Positions 56,534 through 64,000 of a stretch of 64,000 nucleotides of DNA are shown one piece after another (positions within the stretch are counted from its first letter, which is position 1; each line of letters opens with the position of its first letter). The notes under the pieces were generated by a model. It saw only the letters and a list, made by a program, of their open reading frames with translations, ran no database searches and was not told where the DNA came from. The position numbers were made by a program, and so were the translations under genes. Where the stretch lies: the NCBI RefSeq assembly GCF_020509005.1, contig NC_063012.1:4464001-4528000 (forward strand), read 5' to 3'. The stretch is from Fulvia fulva (lineage: Eukaryota; Ascomycota; Dothideomycetes; Mycosphaerellales; Mycosphaerellaceae).

Positions 56534-59500
56534 GTAGTAGACAGCGGTCACCCGAACTTCCTAGGACAGAAAGAGTATAAGATTAAGAGACACGGAACGT
56601 AAGAGACGGTAACAGACTATAGTGAGGAGCTTAAGATATCGGTATGCGCACTAGATAAGTAACAGCCAGCTATGTACCCTCATATAGTGTTACCCGTAAT
56701 GATATAATAGAGAAAGGCTCGAGGCCTTGTAGATTCTGCTTCCACCTCTCTCTTTCTTGACTGGAAATTCACACGCAAATACACAATACCCCTGATCCCT
56801 TTGACGCAAAGCCGACGACTAACACTGGGAGATAGAACGGCCACTGCGCGGCAGATTACACACGCGGCCCCTGTAGACGTAGTCATAGGCGATTATCACG
56901 AGCAAATGTTATACTACGTCACCGACCTCGAATACGACATCGTCTTTGGCCTACCGTAGCTTATAGCGCACAACCTAAACATCTTCTAGGAGACAGGCGA
57001 GGTGGCATTCAGGTCGGATTACTGCTTTGGTCACTGTCTACAGAATAAGACACCGACAACAGTACAATCCCTAAACCACCGCGAGAAGAAGAAGTAGGCA
57101 CTAGTACGGTACGGACTAGAGCCCTTCACTAGAGATGTAGCGAGTTTCACAGCAGGAGGGGCAGAGCTGAATGTCTTATTATATGACCTAGAAGACATAG
57201 ACGATGAAGAAGTGGACTGCCAGGGCGTTTCTTAACGCGCGTGGGGGATGTACGCGCACCGGCCTAGGGCTGAGTGCTTCTACATCATGCCCACTAGGCG
57301 TGAGAGCGACGGCGGAGAGCTTAAGCTAAGTGCAATGGCTACTAATAATCTGGACCAATTCTTGAACAAGCAGTTCAATCACAACCCGAAGGAGAAGTTG
57401 CCGCTAATGTACTACGATATTACGGACGCTTTCTTAGCTAAGGATCATAAAGGACTCCCACCTCACCGACTAGGCGTAGATCATGAGATTCATATTAAGC
57501 CTGATGGTCCATAAGAGCCACTATACCGCAAGCCCTACGGCCTAGCTAAGAAGGAGAACGAGGCAGTTAAGAAATGGCTAGACGAGTAAACATCTGAAGG
57601 GAAGGTGCGGAAAGTAGGGCAAAAGACGAACCAGTCTCCTGCACCAGTGCTAGTGGTACGTAAGCCTAGAGGTGGGCTGCGTGTTTGTATCGACTACAGA
57701 GGATTGAATACGATCACTATCAAGAACCGGTATCCGATTCCCTTGATATAAGAGACGCTCAACCGTATACACGGCAAGAAGTACTTCATAAAGCTAGACA
57801 TTGTAGCAGCCTTTAACAAGTTACGGATAGCTGAAGGGCACGAGTGGTTGACAGCGTTTGCGACACGATACGGCATCTACGAGTGTCTAGTGTTGCCATT
57901 CGGCTTGTGTAACGGACCAGCATCGTTCTAATTATATATTAACAAGGTCTTACAAGAACACCTAGACGACTTTGTGTCGGCCTACCTGGATGACGTACTT
58001 ATCTTCAGTGACACCTTGGAGGAGCACATTGAACACGTGCGGAAGGTTCTCACTAAGCTACGCGATATAGGACTTATAGTGGACATCGACAAAAGCGAAT
58101 TCTACTAACAGAAGGTGAAGTATCTTGGGCTAATCATAACCCCTGACGGCATCGAGATGGACCCCGAGAAACTCGAATGTATTCAGACATAGGAAGCTCC
58201 TAAGAACCTGAAGGATGTCTAGGCCTTCCTTGGATTTGCCAACTTCTATAGGCGATTCATCGAAGCATTTTCGCGTATAGCTGCTCCTCTTACAAACCTG
58301 ACCAAGTCGGACGGACTAAGCAATCACAAGAACAGAAGGATTCAATGGTCACTAGATTGCCAACGAGCCTTTGACAATTTGAAAGCTGCGTTCAGCAAAG
58401 CCGGCATGCTCGTACATTACGTGCTAGGCAGGGAAACAGTAATAGAGACAGATTCTTCAGATTTTGTGAACGCCGGCGTGCTTTCGTAGTATGACGAGAA
58501 TAGTGTGCTACATCCTGTGGCCTTCTACTCGAAGAAGTTGAGTCTATAGGAGTGCAATTATGAAATCTATGATAAGGAACTGTTAGCTATCATTAAGGCT
58601 TTTGAGGAATAGAGACCCGAGCTCGCCTACGAGGCAGATGATGAGGACTCATAGCCAGTTAAGATTTATACCGACCACAAGAACCTGGAATACTTCATGA
58701 CGACAAAGCAGCTAAATCGGCGACAAGCGCGTTAGGCTGAGTTCTTGTCACAGTTCAACTTCAAGATAATATACCGTCTAGGACTTCAAGGTACAAAGCT
58801 AGACAGCCTAACGAGACGCAGCCAGGACCTTCCGTAGGGGGTGGACGACCCTCGGAACTAGCATCAGCATCAGACATTGCTGCCTCCTAAGCGATTCCTT
58901 AAGATCGCCTCACTACAGGCAATAGTAGAAGATGCGCCGGAAGAAGAGGAACCAGTACTACTAAACCCTAAAGCTAAAGAGTTTATGCCTACAGAACGAG
59001 ATACGCCTACTAAACAACCGGCGACGCGTAAAAGTCAGCGGGAAGCCGAACTCGAGTATCGAATGTCGACGGCGTACGTAACCGATAACGAGCTCAAGAC
59101 CGCGATTAAGGACCTGTAGAAAGACCGCACTCCTACACTGCTATAGAGAGCGAAGATTCACCTAGCACACTGTAAAGTGGATAGCGACCTGCTATATGTT
59201 CGAAACCAATACGACGGCTAGAGCTTATAGGTACTAAATGACCAAGCTTTACAGACCAGGATAATCAAGATAAACTATGACGCTCTAGTAGCAGGCCATC
59301 TAGGACGAGCTCGCACTTATGAACTCGTAGCACGTGAATTCTACTGGCCTGGATTAGCGAGATCCGTACGCAGATACACCGCGAATTGCCGTACCTACCG
59401 TACAACAAAATCTCTGCACTCCTAGCCACTAGGATTACTACAGCCACTTCCTGTTCCAGATCGGCCTTGGAAACACATTACAGTCGACTTCGTTGTCGGA

Positions 59501-60928
59501 CTTCTAGACAGCACTCTTGACGGCATGGTCTACAACAACATTATGACCGTCACTAATAGGCTTACTAAGGAAGTCGAGCTGATCCCTATTGGCGCAATGA
59601 CAGTATAGAATGCGGCAAGGCTTTTCCTCAAACATATGTTCTGTCGGCGCGGGTTTCCTAACACTATTACATCAGACCGTAGCAAGTAGTAGGTTGCTAC
59701 CTTCTAGAAGAAACTCTATAAGATGCTCCGCACAAATCGCAAGCTGAGTTCTTCGTATCACCTAGAAACTGATAGACAGTCAGAACGTACTAACTAGGCG
59801 ATGGAACAGTATCTCCGCATGTTCACTAACGAGGCACAGGATGACTGGGTAGAATAGCTGTGCCTTGCTCAGTTCGCGATCAACAATCACCTGTCTGAGA
59901 CTACTAGTGTGTCGCCGTTCTACGCCACCTTAGGATACAACCCTGAGTTCATAGAGCGAGTTGACCTGAACGCTAGAAAGGAGGGAGGACTGACTACTCT
60001 CTAGCGACTAGACGCGCGATCAGCAGAAACCTTTGTGCGTCGAATTTGCGAGCTTTATAAACACCTTCAAGAGAATATGCGAATGTCATAAGCTCTCTAA
60101 GTAGAGGCAGCAAACCGCCACCGAAGCATTCCTCTAGACTACAAGGTGGGTGATTGGGTGTATCTTAGCACTAAGAACATCCGCACGACTCGACCATCTA
60201 AGAAGCTGGACAGGAGATATGCCGGCCCTTACTAGATCACGGAAGTTATGCCGGCTAGACTCTCTTATCGACTGAAACTATCAGACGCTCTAGTAGGACT
60301 TGATAACTGCTTCCACACCTCACTACTACAACGAGCCGACCACCCCGATTTCCCACTACTTGAAGGGCAGCATCTGGCGCCGCCACCACCGATAACTATC
60401 GAACCTGACACCACCGAGGCTAATGTAGCAGCCGATGTAGTGGCAGTACCTACGCACATGTACGAGGTGGAAAAGATCCTTGACATGTATACCCGTAAGC
60501 GGGCAGGCAAGGTGAAGAAGGGGCACAAGCGCAAAGTAGATATATAGTACAAGGTGAAATGGGCTGGATATCAGAACGAGGAGGATGGTGAGACCTGGCA
60601 ACCTACAGAGGACATACTTGAATACGCAGCCGCCGCTATTATAGACTTTCACTATAACCGGCCGGAGTTGTCTACGCCTATAGGCTTCGTAGCTCTATCT
60701 GACTGGTCCCTACTAGCCACTGAGATACTCGGGCTCAACTCGATCAGGGTCATTCCGAAAGACACCGTCACGAATGAGTCGCCTCGAGCCTTGCCTCTAA
60801 TAGAATCTGCTCCGCACATATTCGATACTCGAGTGGAGCCTACAGAGCCTGCAATGATACCTAACTTTAGTCATAAGGATTATACGCGAGTACGAGCCGA
60901 AGACAGACTTAGATCTGGGGCAAGCTAG
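56534..60928 (+). pseudogene. pol: Gypsy-1b pol: protease, RT, RNase H, integrase, chromodomain; RIPped
   Basis: The frame lies -1 relative to gag, so pol was probably made by frameshifting. Protease starts with VVDSGHPNFLGQ at 56534. RT is at about 57640-58200 ([42 protein letters not shown] at 57983-57994 intact). RNase H is at about 58440-58760 (ETDSSDFVNAGVLS, YDKELLAIIKAF, RRQARQAEF). Integrase and chromodomain at 59277-60928 are colinear with the intact Gypsy-1a frame. Most catalytic residues survive, but TAG stops from Gln and Trp codons are scattered through it. Open stretches at 57248-57514, 58877-59119, 60248-60547 and 60554-60928 all share the frame. Confidence 0.9.
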
Positions 60929-61106
60929 CTAACTAGGCAACATGTTTCTCGAAGGAAGCCGGTCGAGGATGGTCTTAATAGAGCGAATACGATGTTATCG
61001 GATAACGACAGGGCACTAGAGGATGATTCGGCGTTCGCGCGATTATAGAGCTCGACAGGCAAGTGGCCTCACAAGGTGAATAACGCTTAGAGGACTGAGG
61101 CGTGTT

Positions 61107-61122
61107 TTGGGAGGGGGGGTAC
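61107..61122 (+). promoter_or_regulatory. Gypsy-1b polypurine tract
   Basis: TTGGGAGGGGGGGTAC before the 3' LTR, identical to Gypsy-1a. Confidence 0.8.
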
Positions 61123-61306
61123 TGTCACGGGCAGCCCGCGACCCCTCACTATAGCTGCGTCGGCCCGGCTGAACCGCGGACCTTCTGTATCAGGTTAGCG
61201 CGGCTTGGCTTTGCTTTATAACTTCGCCGCGCCTCGCGCTCCTCTTTCGTAGCTTCGTAGAACAACAACTATCTGATTCGGACCCTATAGTACGCGCGCC
61301 CTTACA
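61123..61306 (+). repeat. Gypsy-1b 3' LTR (184 bp)
   Basis: TGTCACGGGC to GCCCTTACA; followed at once by the right 243-bp duplication. Confidence 0.95.
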
Positions 61307-61549
61307 GTTATACTAAGAGGCGTTCTTTAGACCGAGATACTAGTACTAGAGAGTTCGCGACCTTAAGCTCTATCTAATTACGTCAAACCCTACGTAGAGG
61401 ATAAAGACGAATCTATAGTAGTATAGGAGACGTACACGACGAAGGTAGTAATACGACATACCGTCGATATCTACGATAAACCGGAACCGTCTTATTACGT
61501 AGACTATAGAGCTCTAAATACGCTTACGACGAAGACTCGCTACCCGATT
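61307..61549 (+). repeat. 243-bp direct duplication, right copy
   Basis: Begins exactly after the last base of the Gypsy-1b 3' LTR. Downstream of 61549 the sequence continues as normal Gypsy-2. Confidence 0.93.
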
Positions 61550-61725
61550 CTACTATTTTAAGAGACCTTAGATTATATTACTAGCGCGTAATAGTTCATT
61601 AAGCTAGATGTTATCGCTACGTTTAATCGTATCCGTATTATAGTAGGAGACGAGTAGAAAACGGCCTTTACTACTAGATATAGGTAGTTTAAGTACGTAT
61701 TTATACCCTTTAGAATATATAATAT
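61307..61725 (+). pseudogene. Gypsy-2b RT, continuation after Gypsy-1b
   Basis: Begins with the second copy of the 243-bp segment (61307-61549) and continues colinearly with Gypsy-2a into RT (FQETLDYITSAQQFIKLDVIATFNRIR-like residues around 61550-61640). It ends at 61725 where the LTR of Gypsy-8 begins, before the RT active site. Confidence 0.82.
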
Positions 61726-61930
61726 TATTACGAGACTATAGTCCGAGAGTATAAGGGTGTAGTATTAACGAAGTCGATAGCTAAAGAGAGAAGAGAGTCT
61801 AAGAACGAGGCCTATACTTAAAGGCCGAGGTGTTAGGCGTCGGTATCGGGCCGAGCTTAGTCATCCGGGTCACGTGACCCGGGGTCACGTGATCAGATTC
61901 GAATCCTTCACTTACGGAGCGGCCGTAACA
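61726..61930 (-). repeat. Gypsy-8 3' LTR (205 bp, left end inferred)
   Basis: Minus strand TGTTACGGCC to CTCGTAATA. It holds the perfect 18-bp palindrome CCGGGTCACGTGACCCGG (61865-61882) and a second CACGTG at 61886-61891. The left end is set from the point where Gypsy-2 similarity stops. Confidence 0.8.
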
Positions 61931-61945
61931 CTACCCCCCCTCTAA
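61931..61945 (-). promoter_or_regulatory. Gypsy-8 polypurine tract
   Basis: Minus strand TTTTAGAGGGGGGGTAG just before the 3' LTR. Confidence 0.75.
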
Positions 61946-61949
61946 AACA

Positions 61950-63484
61950 CCTTTGTCTCGAAGTATATATCCTTAAATCTCCCTTAGCGTAAACGCGAAA
62001 GCTTTCTTATCCTCTATATTGTTCGTTTCCTCTATTAGCTCTAATAACTTACTAGAGGTAGGCACTAAAACCCTTTTAATATAGCTATCGTTAGCATTAG
62101 GCGTATAGTTATCCTTAGCTAGAGCTATAGGGCTATTACCTTTACGTAGAGGCTATACCGTTACGATTAACTAAGGTACTAGATCTATTACGTTCGCGTC
62201 CGGCCTTATATCGACTAAGGTCTTATTCGGAATCTAATCTTCTAGCGGATAAAAGTTAATTGGTATAGACTTAGTTAGGTTATTATACTTAAAGTCTACG
62301 ACTACCTTCGGTATATCCTTATATACTACGCTCGCGGGCTCCGAGGTAGACTTACTATCTAAATAGCCCTTCTATTTCACTAGTATAGTAATGCCTCTAC
62401 CCTTCGGCTTAGAATTTAGGACGCGTTTAACCTCCTAGGTCTTAAACGTATTACTAGTTTTATTAGTAACCTCGATCGGCGGCGGTCGTACGTTATCTTC
62501 TAGATCTACCGGTCGGAGAAGATTTGAATAGAAGGAGTTATATACGCGGATCGTCTCTAGTAGGGTAATACTATACATATTCTTACCGAGCGCGGTTATA
62601 AATCATTACCGGTTCAAACTATTTAATATTAAGCTTCTTAGCTAGGCGTAATAAGTTCTAGTTCTTAGTATTAATATAGATATAGTCGCCTAGGCTATAT
62701 CGCGGTAGTATAGTACGGTATATATTAGCGTTATCTACTTATAGGGCTTAATCGTAACGTAAGTATTCGTATAGGTACGTATAGAAGTCCTTTATCTATT
62801 AAGTAAAACGCTCTGCCTTTTCGGCGGATAGGCGTTACTTAGTAGGTATTAGACGCTTAGGGAGGCTATCTCTATTAAAGTTACTAGTACGAGGATTACG
62901 ACCTCGTTCGGCAAAGAATAGCGATATACCTATTACTTCTATTATATAGTTATTCTTTACGAATTCCGCTAGCGGAAGCTACTATACCTAATCTCCTTAT
63001 ACGTAGTCGATAAAGATACGGAGGTACTTCTCTATCTACTTGTTTATATTCTTAGACTATCTATCGGTCTTAGGATAGAAGGCTATAGACAACTTATAGA
63101 CTATCCCTACTAGTTCGTAGAAGCGTTACTAAAAAGCTAATAGCTACTGACTACCTTGATCTATAATAATAGACAGAGGGGTACTATATAAGCGGTAGTA
63201 GTCCCGGACAAAGACCTCGGCGATATATTCGGCCGTTATCTCCTTTACTAGGATTATATAGTATCCCTTACCCGTACGGTTAGTAATCGTAAGGGCATAA
63301 GTATATATAACGCTATTATAATTAGTACTCTTCGGTAGTCCTACTACGAAATCTATAGTAATTTCGCCCTATAGTTCAAACGAGATTAGTAGGGGTTTTA
63401 GTAGCCCTAGGTATTACGTCTACGAGGGTTTTAACGAGCGATATTCGTAGTACTTAAAGATCTTATTACGTATATACTACGAAA
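61950..63484 (-). pseudogene. Gypsy-8 pol: integrase and chromodomain, RIPped
   Basis: Reading leftward from 63484: IRNKIFKYYEYRSLKPS (remains of the CxxC finger), YLGLLKPL, then the catalytic core with ITIDFVVGLPKS near 63340-63370 and IIDQGSQ near 63150-63170. A YHPKTDRQSKN-like glutamate region follows near 63040. The C-terminal domain shows RVYNSFYSNLLRP near 62550 and a chromodomain remnant near 62330-62410 (ILVKQKGYLDSK, SEPASVV). Stops from Gln and Trp codons break it. RT and everything upstream are missing. Confidence 0.8.
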
Positions 63485-64000
63485 GGTCGACGACGAGAAT
63501 CACCTGTACGTGGTGTCGGCTACGAACCTCTCGTCTAGCTACGAGAGAGCCAAGTATTCTCACGCTGGAGCGTCGTGGGCGCGACGGGCGCGTAGCGTAG
63601 GCGAAGCCGCGGCGAACAGAGGACTACCAGCAAAACGGGTATGAAAACCATCCGACGAGCGTGTACTCGTGTCGGGAGCGAGTCCCTCTTCTTTCTACGT
63701 GTAAGAAGGGCGCGGAACCGTGGCCTATACGCTCGACAGGACACCTCTGGTATGAGTGCAGAATTTTCACCTCCGGAGACCGCAAACCGAGCGGGCTAAG
63801 CGACGAACATTGGACGAGCGGACTACAGAACAACAACTGAGCGGACTATGCAACGGCGTCGAGCGGACTACGAAACAATCTGGTGTTTGCCAGCGGGCAA
63901 TGCGGTGGGTAGGTGGACACGCGACGAAGCCTGTAAGGGCCTGTTGAACACCCGGTATGGGAACGAGGGTTTTGCCTGAGGCACTGCCTGTCCCGCTACA
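63485..64000. other. Unassigned DNA without RIP at the right edge
   Basis: CpA and TpG return to normal frequency here. Short overlapping open frames (63535-63744, 63624-63836 on the minus strand; 63756-63947 on the plus strand) show no motif I recognise. There are four GAGCGGACTA-like units (63789, 63816, 63839, 63861) and a hairpin CTCTCGT/ACGAGAG near 63527-63546. It may be a young element or non-repeat DNA. Confidence 0.6.

Larger units (their letters stand above)
54085..61306 (+). mobile_element. Gypsy-1b: full-length, partly RIPped chromovirus
   Basis: 7222 bp with two 184-bp LTRs, a self-complementary primer site, gag, pol in the -1 frame relative to gag, and a polypurine tract. It belongs to the same family as Gypsy-1a. 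RIP is clear but lighter than in Gypsy-2, so many short stretches remain open. It inserted into Gypsy-2b. Confidence 0.95.
50945..61725 (+). mobile_element. Gypsy-2b: RIPped deletion derivative, split by Gypsy-1b
   Basis: Plus-strand copy of the Gypsy-2 family: 5' LTR, primer site, gag, protease and a shortened RT (50945-54084), then Gypsy-1b, then RT sequence again (61307-61725) until the LTR of Gypsy-8. Compared with Gypsy-2a, 717 bp of the protease-RT region are missing. A 243-bp segment is repeated on both sides of Gypsy-1b. RNase H, integrase and 3' LTR are not in the window. Confidence 0.9.
61726..63484 (-). mobile_element. Gypsy-8: 3' part of a RIPped chromovirus
   Basis: Minus strand: integrase, chromodomain, polypurine tract and 3' LTR. 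It is truncated at about 63484, in the integrase zinc-finger region, where unrelated DNA without RIP begins. Its LTR interrupts Gypsy-2b at 61725/61726. Confidence 0.85.

Noticed and set aside
63789..63870. GAGCGGACTA units considered as a CRISPR-like or origin repeat array.
   Set aside because: Units are only 10 bp, unevenly spaced and few; CRISPR is not expected in a fungal nuclear genome.
1..64000. tRNA, rRNA and host protein genes.
   Set aside because: No cloverleaf, rRNA signature or non-transposon protein family was recognised on either strand.

Overview
This window is a solid block of nested, mostly dead retrotransposons from a filamentous ascomycete (Pezizomycotina-type) genome. I find no host gene, tRNA, rRNA or CRISPR array. 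The assignment rests on three things. Almost all elements are Ty3/gypsy chromoviruses (integrase plus C-terminal chromodomain) or Tad-like LINEs. One is a Ty1/copia element. Most of the DNA carries the signature of repeat-induced point mutation (RIP): CpA and TpG are nearly gone, TpA is hugely enriched, CpG is spared, and reading frames are littered with TAG/TAA. I cannot name the species. Element names (Gypsy-1 to -8, Tad-a/b/c, Copia-1) are local labels.

Layout. 1-2030: 3' part of an almost unmutated chromovirus (Gypsy-1a, + strand). 2031-12351: RIPped Gypsy-2a (- strand), split by Tad-a1 (5851-10853, 14-bp target duplication). 12352-22480: RIPped Gypsy-3 (+), split by the near-intact LINE Tad-b (13494-18637, - strand, 11-bp target duplication). 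22481-23347: 5'-truncated RIPped Tad-b2. 23348-24530: Gypsy-4 fragment. 24531-29985: RIPped Tad-c (+). 29986-30702: gag of Gypsy-5. 30703-36282: Copia-1 (-) with two 235-bp LTRs. 36283-36565: fragment Tad-a3 (-). 36566-48671: Tad-a2 (-), split by full-length Gypsy-6 (39051-46209, + strand, 5-bp target duplication). 48672-50944: RNase H-integrase of Gypsy-7 (+). 50945-61725: Gypsy-2b (+), split by full-length Gypsy-1b (54085-61306). 61726-63484: 3' part of Gypsy-8 (-). 63485-64000: unassigned DNA without RIP.

How the parts work. In the gypsy elements, Gag forms the particle; protease, RT/RNase H and integrase copy and insert the DNA; the chromodomain is expected to steer insertion to heterochromatin. 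Three gypsy families (1, 2, 6) carry a primer site just inside the 5' LTR that is complementary to the start of their own LTR transcript, the Tf1-type self-priming arrangement; the copia element instead matches the anticodon half of initiator tRNA-Met. The Tad LINEs encode a zinc-knuckle ORF1 protein and an endonuclease-RT ORF2 protein, and share a 3'-UTR hairpin; Tad-a and Tad-b end in (TCTA)n.

History. RIP hit most copies, but Tad-b, Gypsy-1a and the right edge largely escaped and probably arrived late. Gypsy-1b is flanked by a 243-bp direct duplication of its target, far longer than a normal 4-6 bp duplication, and both copies contain the same earlier 717-bp deletion of Gypsy-2. The window looks like RIP-silenced heterochromatin, possibly centromeric or pericentromeric, but that last step is inference. 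Coordinates of broken ORFs are approximate because RIP has removed starts and added stops.
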